This document shows positions 52,386-60,140 of a stretch of 64,000 nt of DNA, one piece after another. The notes under the pieces were generated by a model. That model was given only the letters and a program-made list of their open reading frames with translations. It did no database searches and was not told the DNA's origin. A program made the position numbers and the translations under genes. Source of the DNA: Anaerococcus murdochii (GTDB lineage Bacteria > Bacillota > Clostridia > Tissierellales > Peptoniphilaceae). The stretch lies in the NCBI RefSeq assembly GCF_019957155.1, contig NZ_JAIPME010000002.1:2119493-2183492 (forward strand), in the 5' to 3' direction. The stretch's first letter is position 1, and the number at the start of each line of letters is the position of its first letter.

Positions 52386-52549
52386 GCCTTGCTCCTCTCA
52401 AAGTATCTCTCCAATCCTCTTTCTGCTAAAAACAAAACTACTGCCATAACAAAATACAAAATCGCAACCTGCAAATCATGAAAATCCACAAAAATCCTAA
52501 AAACCATCAGCCACAATAGCCAGTCGTTAATATCCCTTTTTCTAGTCAT
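52382..52549 (-). CDS. Small membrane protein, unknown
   Basis: 55 aa (MTRKRDINDWLLWLMVFRIF, then a second hydrophobic part ILYFVMAVVLFLAERGLERY). Stop overlaps the next start in ATGA and it starts 3 bp after the preceding gene. It is a real gene by spacing and coupling; function unknown. Confidence 0.6.
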   Translation of the reverse strand: MTRKRDINDWLLWLMVFRIFVDFHDLQVAILYFVMAVVLFLAERGLERYFERSKA

Positions 52550-52551
52550 TT

Positions 52552-52716
52552 TCAATACCTCCTAATTTCTTCCAGATTCAATAAAGGGATTACATCGCCG
52601 TCAACCTTAAAATCGCACTCGTACTCTACATCGCTTTCTTTCTCATAAAAATAAGCTAAAACATCATCTTCACCGTCATATAAAGATAATTCTTTAATTA
52701 AATCTTTTACTTTCAT
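52552..52716 (-). CDS. Small acidic phage protein, unknown
   Basis: 54 aa (MKVKDLIKELSLYDGEDDVL; ends LLNLEEIRRY). Very acidic middle. The shared MKVKD opening and spacing suggest a small duplicated family with the 52197 gene. It is tightly placed between neighbours. Confidence 0.58.
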   Translation of the reverse strand: MKVKDLIKELSLYDGEDDVLAYFYEKESDVEYECDFKVDGDVIPLLNLEEIRRY

Positions 52717-52742
52717 TCTTCAACCTTCCGTTCTATAATCAA

Positions 52743-53015
52743 TTATTCCGTGATAATCATTCCATTAATTGCAAGACCTGTAACGATATCTAAAGCTGTC
52801 CTCGTATCGCTATATCTACAATTCGGTCTTTTGTGGATTCTAGGATCACTATCAGACCAATCTATAATATCAATCATTGCTTGGCTTAGAAAAATCATTT
52901 TGCAACCTTTAGCTACACATAAGTAATAGCAGCCGTTTTTGCCATAACTACCTTTGCACTTTTTAAACCCGTATTTCTCATATTCCTTAACATCTTTAGT
53001 TGGTTTTAAGGTCAT
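52743..53015 (-). CDS. Small cysteine-containing phage protein, unknown
   Basis: 90 aa with five Cys (KKCKGSYGKNGCYYLCVAKGCK, then a late Cys), a possible zinc knuckle. No recognised family. It overlaps the next gene by 4 nt. Confidence 0.6.
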   Translation of the reverse strand: MTLKPTKDVKEYEKYGFKKCKGSYGKNGCYYLCVAKGCKMIFLSQAMIDIIDWSDSDPRIHKRPNCRYSDTRTALDIVTGLAINGMIITE

Positions 53016-53476
53016 TCTTCAACCTCCACCAACTCAAAATCTTTCAAATCAGTATCAAACTTTTTCTTGATTTCTTCAATCTCTTTAAGGGTAAATTGTT
53101 GCTTGGTTTCACTACTATGTCTTCTATATGTTAAAATAGAAAAATCATACTCAATGTAAATAGAAAAATATAAAATATTACCGCTAGTGGACCTCAAATA
53201 CCTATGTTTCAAATAAAACTTCTTCTCTTCCTCCCTATCCTCAGGGTCTGTTTCCGCATATTTAATCGATGCCTTAATCACGTTTAAATCATTTACACTA
53301 CAAGAACCATTTGATATAAAAATTATATTCTTGACTTCGTTGTTTATAACAGCCACTTGCCTAATAATCCCATAATGATTTGAATATAAAACAATTTCCT
53401 CACAGCCTGCCTGATACCTTATTTCGATATCATATTCATTTTCTTTAGCAATTTTCTTAAGCTCATCAATCCTCAT
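53012..53476 (-). CDS. Phage protein with DUF1642-like C-terminus
   Basis: 154 aa. The C-terminal 75 aa (KKFYLKHRYLRSTSGNILYF, FTLKEIEEIKKKFDTDLKDF) closely match the 59287-59550 protein (KKFYLEHKYRRSVGGKSLYF, then FTLKEIEEIKEKYDTDLADF), so the two are paralogues. The N-terminal part is unique. Its C-terminal motif recalls DUF1642 proteins common in Firmicutes phages. Confidence 0.65.
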   Translation of the reverse strand: MRIDELKKIAKENEYDIEIRYQAGCEEIVLYSNHYGIIRQVAVINNEVKNIIFISNGSCSVNDLNVIKASIKYAETDPEDREEEKKFYLKHRYLRSTSGNILYFSIYIEYDFSILTYRRHSSETKQQFTLKEIEEIKKKFDTDLKDFELVEVEE

Positions 53477-53739
53477 AAATTCTCCTGTCTCCCATAATCC
53501 ATAATCGCTTTCTCAAAAGCATCTGGCATACAGAATGGTCTGGCTTTTTCCTCTTTCTCAATCTCTCGATTAAGATAAGTTATAGCCTTCCTCAAATCCT
53601 CCACCTTGTTATCTTTTTTCCCAGCCCTAGCAATATACTTAAAAGCATTACCAAGGTTAAAATCAAGATCAAAGGCATCTATCACATCAAAGGCTTCAAG
53701 TCCTCCACTCTTATAATAATCTGGTCTAATTTCTGTCAT
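53473..53739 (-). CDS. DUF3310 family phage protein
   Basis: 88 aa from the ATG at 53739, which is preceded by GAGGAG; open to 53754. The family signature PDYYKSGGLEAFDVIDAFDL with NLGNAFKYIARAGKKDN and DLRKAITYLNREIEKE is complete. The role is unknown, but DUF3310 proteins are widespread in Gram-positive phages and resemble nucleotide kinases' partners. Confidence 0.9.
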   Translation of the reverse strand: MTEIRPDYYKSGGLEAFDVIDAFDLDFNLGNAFKYIARAGKKDNKVEDLRKAITYLNREIEKEEKARPFCMPDAFEKAIMDYGRQENL

Positions 53740-54073
53740 CTTCTTTCTCCTCAAATATATCTTCTATAAATTTCTTGACTCTTTCTTTTTCCTCGTCTGT
53801 CAAAAGGTCAACCTCGTTAACATCCATAATCTTGTCATTAAATTCTTCATATTCTTTAAGACAATCCTGCAAATAATCAATCGTATACTTCAAACTTGCA
53901 TTATCTTTTATTAAATCAATAATCCCTTTGACACCACTTCGTAATTTTCTTGAATATGGAATTTTGCCTAATCCAATATAGCTTAAATAGTTATCTACTA
54001 ACTCACAATCATCTCCATAATCAGCACTTTTTAAAACAATCTTAATTAATTCATTTATAGATTCATCAGTCAT
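53726..54073 (-). CDS. Acidic phage protein, unknown
   Basis: 115 aa, helical and acidic (IKIVLKSADYGDDCELVDNY, then EVDLLTDEEKERVKKFIED). No known family. It overlaps DUF3310 by 14 nt and RusA by 4 nt, so it belongs to the same operon. Confidence 0.62.
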   Translation of the reverse strand: MTDESINELIKIVLKSADYGDDCELVDNYLSYIGLGKIPYSRKLRSGVKGIIDLIKDNASLKYTIDYLQDCLKEYEEFNDKIMDVNEVDLLTDEEKERVKKFIEDIFEEKEDDRN

Positions 54074-54447
54074 TCTTCAATCCTTTCAATCTCAATCTCG
54101 ACCCTTGGCCTTTCCTTATCAAAATCCACCCTAGACCCATCATGAGAAACCACAATCTTATAATTATCATCAGCAATCACCCCATAATCGGTTAGTATAT
54201 CGCAAGTCGCAGCAAGTAAATTAGTTAGATCCACACGATGTTTCGTCTGCCTAAAATACACACACTTAAGATTAATCGGATAATCAATAGCTTTCTTATA
54301 CTTCCCTGTAATCTGCCTCCCGCAATCCCCCGCATACTCCTTGTACCTCTTAGACTGGGTCAAAAAAGGTTGCCCAGTCCTAGAGTTCTTGAAAATCTGC
54401 ATCGAATTTTTCTTAGTCGCAGGATTGCCATATAAGACTAACTTCAT
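54070..54447 (-). CDS. rusA: RusA-family Holliday junction resolvase
   Basis: 125 aa. RusA motifs: GNPATKKNSMQI at the start, then RVDLTNLLAATCDILTDYGV with catalytic Asp residues in IADDNY and the last ERPRVEIEIE strand. It resolves branched phage DNA before packaging. The gene lies with SSB, RecT and YqaJ-like exonuclease, a complete phage recombination set. Confidence 0.9.
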   Translation of the reverse strand: MKLVLYGNPATKKNSMQIFKNSRTGQPFLTQSKRYKEYAGDCGRQITGKYKKAIDYPINLKCVYFRQTKHRVDLTNLLAATCDILTDYGVIADDNYKIVVSHDGSRVDFDKERPRVEIEIERIEE

Positions 54448-54627
54448 CTAATTTTCCACCCACCAATAAGCTATCTGATTAATATTAACAATCCCAAGCT
54501 TTGAAAATTTATTAGAATCATCACATCTAATAAATTTTAAATAGCCAGTACGCTCATTCATTTCATAATGGTCAATCTCAATAGTATCGGCCCCGCCATT
54601 TATAAATCTAATTACTAAAGTCTTCAT
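54448..54627 (-). CDS. Small phage protein, tandem paralogue 1
   Basis: 59 aa from the ATG at 54627 (MKTLVIRFINGGADTIEI), which follows GGAGG and overlaps the preceding stop in TGATG; the frame is open to 54651. It ends VNINQIAYWWVEN. This matches the upstream gene's end FNQVCYWFVEE, so the two arose by tandem duplication. Beta-rich; function unknown. Confidence 0.62.
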   Translation of the reverse strand: MKTLVIRFINGGADTIEIDHYEMNERTGYLKFIRCDDSNKFSKLGIVNINQIAYWWVEN

Positions 54628-54788
54628 CACTCCTCCACAAACCAATAACAAACCTGATTAAAAGAAAACATCCCAATTTGAATGTCATGTTTATAGGCTT
54701 TTATGCATCCTAATTCTTCACTCACTTCAAAACTATCAATAGCAATTTTTCTTTCTGTTCCACTCACAAATCCTACAACTAAATTCAT
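54627..54788 (-). CDS. Small phage protein, tandem paralogue 2
   Basis: 53 aa (MNLVVGFVSGTERKIAID; ends FNQVCYWFVEE). Shares the pattern I-I-D, E--G-IK and NQ--YWxVE with the 54448 protein. Stop overlaps that gene's start (TGATG). Confidence 0.6.
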   Translation of the reverse strand: MNLVVGFVSGTERKIAIDSFEVSEELGCIKAYKHDIQIGMFSFNQVCYWFVEE

Positions 54789-54803
54789 ACAATCCTCCTA
54801 TCA

Positions 54804-55265
54804 TCAAAATGGTATCCTTCCATCATCCTGAATCTCGCTAAAATCATCCTCAAAAAAGCCGTCAGATTGATTTTTATTACCTCGGTTAGTATTTACACCC
54901 GAATTGCTTTTACTCTCGTCCTGACTTAATCTGGAAAGAAATTCTACATTCTCTGCAACTATGTCAGTAGTATAAACTGTCTTTCCACTTTCGCTATCTT
55001 GGTAAGACCCAGTCTGAATCCTGCCCTCGACAGCACATTGACTGCCCTTAAAAAGGTATCTAGATGCATTCTCACCCATTTTTCCCCAAACAATAATCCT
55101 AGGGAAGTCGGCAGTAGGTCTCCCCGTTGCCTCTGCTTCCTCTCTCTTCTCCCTGCTCAACTTTTTATCCACCGCAAGGGTAAAAGTGCAAACCGCCTGA
55201 TTACTTTGTGTATATCTTAGCTCTGGATCTCTTGTAAGTCTCCCAATTAAAATTACCTTATTCAT
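54804..55265 (-). CDS. ssb: Single-stranded DNA-binding protein
   Basis: 153 aa from the ATG at 55265 (MNKVILIGRLTRDPELRY), which follows AGGAGG; an in-frame ATG two codons earlier is less likely. OB fold with CTFTLAVDKK, PRIIVWGKMGENASRYL and VEGRIQTGSY. The linker is Ser/Asn/Gly-rich and the C-terminus ends DDGRIPF, matching the acidic tip used to recruit partners. Confidence 0.96.
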   Translation of the reverse strand: MNKVILIGRLTRDPELRYTQSNQAVCTFTLAVDKKLSREKREEAEATGRPTADFPRIIVWGKMGENASRYLFKGSQCAVEGRIQTGSYQDSESGKTVYTTDIVAENVEFLSRLSQDESKSNSGVNTNRGNKNQSDGFFEDDFSEIQDDGRIPF

Positions 55266-55479
55266 CAGCATCCTCCTTTTCTTTCTTAATTATGTCTGCC
55301 ATAACCATAAAGTTTGCCGCAAGAATCTTAGACTTTATGTTACGAAACGAGTACCTTGCTTTTTCCCTTTTTTCTTCGTCCATTCCTTCAAACCATCTTT
55401 CAACTTCTATGGTGTTAAGATGTTCAAAAATCAAAGCGGTCAAGACACCTATTTCATCATTAGTTAAATCAATCTTCAT
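55258..55479 (-). CDS. Small phage protein, unknown
   Basis: 73 aa from the ATG at 55479 (MKIDLTNDEIGVLTAL), overlapping the replisome organizer stop; open to 55551. Helical with GMDEEKREKARYSF and an acidic end EKEDADE. Often seen next to SSB in phage operons; unknown role. Confidence 0.6.
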   Translation of the reverse strand: MKIDLTNDEIGVLTALIFEHLNTIEVERWFEGMDEEKREKARYSFRNIKSKILAANFMVMADIIKKEKEDADE

Positions 55480-56230
55480 CCTTTTTCTCCATTTCGTTAA
55501 TCTCCCTATTAGCCACATAGCTAACAGTGAAGTCATCGTATTTTTCAACATCCCTTAACATCTCAAGCACATACTTGAAACTAGAAACCTTAACTTTTCT
55601 TTCATCCCTAATCACAACTAGGGTATATAGGACATTTCTCCAACCATATTGTTCTATGGCCTTATCAAATAAGTCCCTATCATCAATATTTGAATTGTTT
55701 TTAATAAATTGGCAGTAGCAGCGATAAGTCAATTCTTCTTCTCTGCTGCTCTTACTCTTTTCTCTTCTCTCTTGCTCTTGCTCTATATCTTGCTCTTGCT
55801 CTGTGTTGCATTTTGTTGCATTGGTGTTGCATTGCAACGCTTGACCGTTCGATTGCAACGCCTTCTGCTTTCTTCTATGCTTCCTTGAACGTCTAGTTGA
55901 AGCCGTTTCCGACCCAATCAAGGCTGGCACTTCACTTAGAAAAACATCATCATCCACATACTCAATTAGATCATTAGCATTACAAAAAGCCAAAGTCATT
56001 TTTATATCGTCAATTTCTTCGTCGATATCAAGGGCCAACTGGTGATAAATATCTTCGTCAGTCCCCTCAAACTCAATAACTCCCTCATTATTTATGCTTA
56101 AAAGCTGGAGCTTAAGGTAGATGATGGTGTAAGTATCACCACCAGCCACCTTTCTAAGCTTCTTCATCTTTCGACTATCAAAGAAGTCATCCTTTAATTT
56201 TAACCAATAATACCTCTTATTATCACCCAA
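55469..56230 (-). CDS. Phage replisome organizer / DnaD-like replication initiator
   Basis: 253 aa. The N-terminal winged-helix part (KRYYWLKLKDDFFDSRKMKK, LRKVAGGDTYTIIYLKLQLL, VIEFEGTDEDIYHQLALDID) is the conserved head of phage replisome organizers. A basic and Gln/Asn-rich linker (about residues 112-155) encodes DNA repeats that may be the origin. The C-terminal region is DnaD-like. It loads the host helicase at the phage origin. Confidence 0.9.
   Translation of the reverse strand: MGDNKRYYWLKLKDDFFDSRKMKKLRKVAGGDTYTIIYLKLQLLSINNEGVIEFEGTDEDIYHQLALDIDEEIDDIKMTLAFCNANDLIEYVDDDVFLSEVPALIGSETASTRRSRKHRRKQKALQSNGQALQCNTNATKCNTEQEQDIEQEQERREKSKSSREEELTYRCYCQFIKNNSNIDDRDLFDKAIEQYGWRNVLYTLVVIRDERKVKVSSFKYVLEMLRDVEKYDDFTVSYVANREINEMEKKDED
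55805..55862. other. Iteron cluster, candidate phage replication origin
   Basis: Within the linker region of the replisome organizer lie three GTTGCATT repeats (55805-55812, 55815-55822, 55826-55833) and two TTGCAACGC repeats in opposite orientation sense (55832-55840, 55853-55861) that form TTGCATT and ATTGCAAC arms. Origins inside the initiator gene are known for lambda-like and other phages. Not experimentally shown here. Confidence 0.5.
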
Positions 56231-57154
56231 TTAGACCTCCTTGACAGGCTCAAAATCATCATCAAATAATCCAGATTGCTTATCCACCTCGATAACTTCG
56301 CCAGTCTCCTTATCGACATTAGCTGGAGCCTCTTTCTCCTCGACCTCGACCACCTCAGTAGGCTCAAGATCATAATCAACCTGATAAACCCTCTCACCGC
56401 TTTCAACAGTCCTAGACTTTTCAAAGTTAGCATTATCAAAGTTAGTCGCCTGTACTAGAGCCTGACTTTCAATAGCCTTAGGTGCATACTTAAGGACTTG
56501 GATCAGAGCCGACTTCTTAGCCATAGCATCAAAATTAGTCTGCCAAGGGCTATCACTATAATTAAAAGATTTTGAAAACTTTATCCCATAATTTCTTGCA
56601 TCGTCCTTTGACATATAAAAGACATCCTGCCCGCCGTCCTTGGTCTGGTAAATTGCATAGTAGCCGATAACATCCCCACTATCGCCAGTCAAGCAAGGCT
56701 TATGAGTAATCTCACCAGTCCCATAATCGAAATCAAATTTTTCGTTTTCCCTAACCTCACGGGCTGTAATCCTCTTAAATTGCCCCGTATTATAGGCTAA
56801 TTTTAATAAACCTCTATAACCAATTTGAAAATTAACTGTAGTAATCCTTTTTTTCTTATTTTCATAAGGGATGAGGTAAGCCTCACCTAATGGTGTATTA
56901 AATTCAAGACCAAGCTGGGCTGAATTCATGATTGCAGCAAGTAAAGACTCTTGTGTACAATTAGCAAGTTTAGGATTAGAATTAATAGCAGTAAGTGCAG
57001 TCCTTATAAACTTTTCAACTGGTAAGTAAGCAGGGAGGGCATTTTTAATCTCCCCCTCCATAGACTTAAGAAGTCCCCTAACCGTATCTTGCTTTCTTTG
57101 TGCTGGTGTCCTAGAATCGTTCTTTTTTTGTAGTGCTTGTTTTGCATTAGTCAT
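56231..57154 (-). CDS. recT: RecT single-strand annealing recombinase
   Basis: 307 aa. RecT family features: ALPAYLPVEKFIRTALTAIN, CTQESLLAAIMNSAQLGLE, PLGEAYLIPYENKKK and FQIGYRGLLKLAYNTGQFK. Acidic tail of about 65 aa with TNFDNANFEKSRTVESGER. It anneals strands made by the YqaJ-type exonuclease encoded by 57687. Confidence 0.95.
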   Translation of the reverse strand: MTNAKQALQKKNDSRTPAQRKQDTVRGLLKSMEGEIKNALPAYLPVEKFIRTALTAINSNPKLANCTQESLLAAIMNSAQLGLEFNTPLGEAYLIPYENKKKRITTVNFQIGYRGLLKLAYNTGQFKRITAREVRENEKFDFDYGTGEITHKPCLTGDSGDVIGYYAIYQTKDGGQDVFYMSKDDARNYGIKFSKSFNYSDSPWQTNFDAMAKKSALIQVLKYAPKAIESQALVQATNFDNANFEKSRTVESGERVYQVDYDLEPTEVVEVEEKEAPANVDKETGEVIEVDKQSGLFDDDFEPVKEV

Positions 57155-57165
57155 GTTTTATCCTC

Positions 57166-57405
57166 CTAAAATCCCTCTTCTTGTTTTTCTAATTCTGATA
57201 TTCTTTTCTCGAGTTTTTCCGTCATTTGATAATATTTATTCCTTTGATCTCTAGCTAAATCTAACTGTCCTAGAATCTCATGTTGTTTATTTATAAGCTG
57301 AGCCTTTTCAACTCTCAGCCTAGTGATTTCATTTTTTAAAGTCTCGATATAATCTTTTGTTAGATCACTTAAAATATCTGCATAATTTTTGTTTCTCTTA
57401 CTCAC
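57166..57405 (-). CDS. Small coiled-coil phage protein
   Basis: 79 aa, almost entirely helical with heptads (LKNEITRLRVEKAQLINKQ, RNKYYQMTEKLEKRISELEK). No recognised family. It overlaps the next gene by 8 nt and precedes recT by 11 bp. Confidence 0.62.
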   Translation of the reverse strand: MSKRNKNYADILSDLTKDYIETLKNEITRLRVEKAQLINKQHEILGQLDLARDQRNKYYQMTEKLEKRISELEKQEEGF

Positions 57406-57694
57406 TTATAATCTCCTTCACAAATAAAGCATTGCTATCTTTCAACATCTTCATCAACTCTTTTTCATCTATCCTATGCTTCGCAATTAAGACAGCCCCT
57501 ATCAATCCCGTTATTTGCATTAAACTAAAAGATGTAGGACGATATTCATCATCTGGGGTAGCCAACACCATCTCGAAACGCTCCATCAAATCTTCTTCGT
57601 CAGCTTCCCACACATCATCCATCAACTCATGCATCGATAACTTTAATATTTCTTGCAATAACTTGATACCATTTCTTGAATCTGTTTTATTCAT
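57398..57694 (-). CDS. Small phage protein between RecT and exonuclease
   Basis: 98 aa, helical with acidic MHELMDDVWEADEEDLMERF and FSLMQITGLIGAVLIAKH. Unknown family. Overlaps the exonuclease by 8 nt, so cotranslated with it. Confidence 0.6.
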   Translation of the reverse strand: MNKTDSRNGIKLLQEILKLSMHELMDDVWEADEEDLMERFEMVLATPDDEYRPTSFSLMQITGLIGAVLIAKHRIDEKELMKMLKDSNALFVKEIISE

Positions 57695-58622
57695 TTACAA
57701 TCTCCTTCAAATTAAATCTCCTAGACTCTGTAGTTTTTGAAAACTCCTCAAAAATCTCTGGTCTCTCTTTTTTTATTCTCTTAGTGTCAATCCTAGTAGT
57801 AGTAAAAGGCTTATAGCTAACCTGTAAAAACTTTGTCGCTCCAAAATCATGGTCTCCTAACTGTAGCTTAATCTCTTGTTCAAACTCCTTTGTCCTAGTC
57901 TCCAAATCCTTTATAAGGTCTTTGGTCTCAAGATAGGACTTGAAATCTAACTCATCAACATCTAGATCAATAGAATCTTCAAGACCTCCCTTAAACCTAT
58001 CTTTAAGAGCCGTATCATACTCAGCCGACCCATCAGGAGCTGGCATCTGACCAGCTAGGACGTAATTTTCCCAAAAATCAACCTCTTGGGCTTTCAACAT
58101 CTCAATTACTTCTTCGTCCCTCTCAATCTCCCTGATAATAAAATCAGTAGAAAAGATAAGGCAAGCAATATAGCATTTTTCAGCCCCAGTCACCATCATG
58201 TAATGGTGACATTGTAATTCATAATTTATAGGGATTTGCCCATCATCCCACTTATCTTTTGCAAAAGGGCTAGTAGTCTTACACTCAAGGATTGCATTTT
58301 CCCCGACCACTTCCCTATCAATATCAGCAAGCAGGAACGGATGTTTTTTGCTAGCCATCATGAAGTTATTTCTTCTAACCTTCTTACCAGTCGCCTCTGT
58401 AAATCTCCTAGCAACATAATCTTCAAGGTCTCGGCCCTGCCTCATAACTTCGCTATCAAAATCTTTTACAACTTGCCCCGTCTTTTCAAGATAGAGGCTA
58501 GCCTTAGATTTCCAAGGATTAAGACCACAGGCGGCCGCAGCATCCGACCCACCCAGGCCCTTAGTCCTCATCTCAAGCCATTCTTCACGGCTTAACTTAG
58601 CAACATTAGCAATCTTCTTCAT
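57687..58622 (-). CDS. YqaJ-like phage recombination exonuclease
   Basis: 311 aa. YqaJ features: SREEWLEMRTKGLGGSDAA at the start, GRDLEDYVARRFTEATGKKV, HPFLLADIDREV with AILECKTTSPFAKDKW (nuclease Asp, Glu, Lys) and INYELQCHHYMMVTGAEKCY. It resects 5' ends for RecT. A Lys/Glu-rich C-terminal helix follows. Confidence 0.93.
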   Translation of the reverse strand: MKKIANVAKLSREEWLEMRTKGLGGSDAAAACGLNPWKSKASLYLEKTGQVVKDFDSEVMRQGRDLEDYVARRFTEATGKKVRRNNFMMASKKHPFLLADIDREVVGENAILECKTTSPFAKDKWDDGQIPINYELQCHHYMMVTGAEKCYIACLIFSTDFIIREIERDEEVIEMLKAQEVDFWENYVLAGQMPAPDGSAEYDTALKDRFKGGLEDSIDLDVDELDFKSYLETKDLIKDLETRTKEFEQEIKLQLGDHDFGATKFLQVSYKPFTTTRIDTKRIKKERPEIFEEFSKTTESRRFNLKEIVNE

Positions 58623-58882
58623 ATCAAATCCCTCAAATACTGGCTCTCTTGCAGGTCTCTCTCTGCCTGATACGCTGCTTCCTGACTTGCTTGATACATC
58701 AAATCTGGAAAGTGCTTTTCCTCCTCTAAAATCTCAATATCATCTAAATAAACGTCAGTCTCTTCCGCTTCCTTAAACTTATCCTTAACCGCTGCTTTAG
58801 TATCACCAAGGTATTTTTTATCAATCTCCTCCATATCAATCCAAACATCGTATTCTTTAGTAAGTGCAAAACTAATCCTCAT
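58619..58882 (-). CDS. Small phage protein, paralogue of 58879
   Basis: 87 aa, beginning MRISFALTKEYDVWIDMEEI then acidic EAEETDVYLDDIEILEEEK. Its opening (M-I-F-K-E-VDI-E) parallels the 58879 protein, so both probably share an ancestor. Acidic; unknown. Confidence 0.6.
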   Translation of the reverse strand: MRISFALTKEYDVWIDMEEIDKKYLGDTKAAVKDKFKEAEETDVYLDDIEILEEEKHFPDLMYQASQEAAYQAERDLQESQYLRDLI

Positions 58883-59115
58883 GCTCTCGCCCTTTCCATT
58901 TCTCTACGCTTTTCCTTTATAAGACAATCTCTAAAAAGCACATCTTTATGTGATAGATCACTATCAAAAACTACTAAATTTTTGTTACCAACATAAACTG
59001 GCTCATAATCGCCACTTTCAACCGCTTTCTGCACATCTCCATCAAACTTTTTGTAAACATCTTCCAAGTCAATATCAACTTCAAACTCTTTTTCTTGCAC
59101 AAATTTTATTTTCAT
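58879..59115 (-). CDS. Small phage protein, paralogue of 58619
   Basis: 78 aa, opening MKIKFVQEKEFEVDIDLEDV and then KKFDGDVQKAVESGDYEPV. Similar order of strand, EV-ID, E and GD as in the neighbour. Ends basic RREMERARA. Confidence 0.6.
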   Translation of the reverse strand: MKIKFVQEKEFEVDIDLEDVYKKFDGDVQKAVESGDYEPVYVGNKNLVVFDSDLSHKDVLFRDCLIKEKRREMERARA

Positions 59116-59303
59116 AACTTCTCCATATATCCCTTTCTTCTATGCTTCTCAGCAATCGCAACATCCACCAAATTAAGCTTAGCGATGTTATCGTTAGTCA
59201 TCTTCTTTTTAAGTAAAATTTCTCTAATCTTTTCTAAGCTATCAATTTCCATAACCCTAACAGAGTCATAGAAATCGACTTGATCTTTAGCCTTCATTTT
59301 CAA
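59112..59303 (-). CDS. Small basic phage protein, unknown
   Basis: 63 aa, helical and basic (MKMKAKDQVDFYDSVRVMEI; KHRRKGYMEKL). No known family. Overlaps both neighbours. Confidence 0.58.
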   Translation of the reverse strand: MKMKAKDQVDFYDSVRVMEIDSLEKIREILLKKKMTNDNIAKLNLVDVAIAEKHRRKGYMEKL

Positions 59304-59550
59304 TCTCCACTAACTCAAAGTCAGCTAAATCAGTATCGTATTTTTCTTTAATCTCTTCAATTTCTTTAAGAGTAAATTTCTGTTTGAGATTTTCGCTAAC
59401 AATTCGAGATTTTACAAGCAGCAAATCGTGGGAAATGTATATAGTAAAATATAGCGATTTGCCACCGACAGACCTTCGATACTTATGCTCTAAATAAAAC
59501 TTCTTCTCTTTCTCTTTGTCCTCAAGCTGCATAAATTCCCTAGTTTTCAT
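59287..59550 (-). CDS. Phage protein with DUF1642-like C-terminus
   Basis: 87 aa from the ATG at 59550 (MKTREFMQLEDKEKEKKF), preceded by AAGGTGG; open to 59574. Its body is a close paralogue of the C-terminal part of the 53012 protein (shared KKFYL, RRS/LRS, FTLKEIEEIK, DTDL-DFELVE). Duplication inside the early region. Confidence 0.65.
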   Translation of the reverse strand: MKTREFMQLEDKEKEKKFYLEHKYRRSVGGKSLYFTIYISHDLLLVKSRIVSENLKQKFTLKEIEEIKEKYDTDLADFELVEIENEG

Positions 59551-59610
59551 ATTCCACCTTTTCTTTTCTTCCAAAATTGGTATAATATTCTTATAGTTAT
59601 TTTTTAAATT

Positions 59611-59636
59611 GGCTTAGCTTCGGCTAGGCCTTTTTT
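59611..59636 (+). terminator. Rightward intrinsic terminator within the early region
   Basis: GGCTTAGC/GCTAGGCC around TTCG, followed by T6 on the plus strand. A TATAAT at 59581 is present but lacks a -35. It may protect the leftward early operon from opposing transcription, or end an unknown short plus transcript. Confidence 0.6.
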
Positions 59637-59638
59637 CT

Positions 59639-59896
59639 TTATATAATCCACAACCCGCCAAAAAGTGTGATAATCGCAAAAGGTATGCACAAAATCTCAC
59701 ACATAGGAGTAAAACCTCCAATCCCTAAACCCAGCCACATCAGACTTATAAGGGTAACCAAGATTTTCTCGGTAAGCCTAAATTTAATAGCTCCTTCTAA
59801 TTCCCTACGCTTAATCTTATCTAAAAAATCAAGGTCTTTTTTCCTACTATTCATCAACTCAATTCTTTCTTTTCTCGGTATCTTAAAAACTTGCAT
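59639..59896 (-). CDS. Small membrane protein, unknown
   Basis: 85 aa. Basic N-terminal half (KIPRKERIELMNSRKKDLDF), then two hydrophobic helices (LTEKILVTLISLMWLGLGIG and CIPFAIITLFGGLWII). Early lytic position next to a DNA-binding protein; unknown role. Confidence 0.6.
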   Translation of the reverse strand: MQVFKIPRKERIELMNSRKKDLDFLDKIKRRELEGAIKFRLTEKILVTLISLMWLGLGIGGFTPMCEILCIPFAIITLFGGLWII

Positions 59897-59906
59897 TCAA
59901 TCCTCC

Positions 59907-60128
59907 TTATAAAACCCATCCACCTTTAAAAGGTGAAATCTTTCCTTCTTCAACCAACTTAAGGCTAAACATATCAACATAAATCATCTGATCACTACCC
60001 TTGCCAACAAAAGTAGCCCCGAAGCTATACTTATCAGCCTTAAGACCGCAAACAATAGCATACTCAGTAACACCAAGTATCTTTGCCGCTTCCTTAACTC
60101 CTTCATTCTTAACCAATCTTTTCTCCAC
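59907..60128 (-). CDS. Small DNA-binding phage regulator (excisionase/AlpA-like)
   Basis: 73 aa from a GTG at 60128 preceded by AGGAGGTGCTTATAG. A helix-turn-helix is visible (KEAAKILGVTEYAIVCGLKA), then strands (YSFGATFVGKGSDQMIYVD) like wHTH excisionases. First intact gene to the left of the switch. Predicted early regulator or excisionase; inferred. Confidence 0.65.
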   Translation of the reverse strand: MEKRLVKNEGVKEAAKILGVTEYAIVCGLKADKYSFGATFVGKGSDQMIYVDMFSLKLVEEGKISPFKGGWVL

Positions 60129-60140
60129 CTATAAGCACCT

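Noticed and set aside
59575..59636. Short plus-strand RNA with TATAAT and terminator
   Set aside because: No -35 element lies at the proper distance and the RNA would be only about 45 nt; kept as a terminator only.
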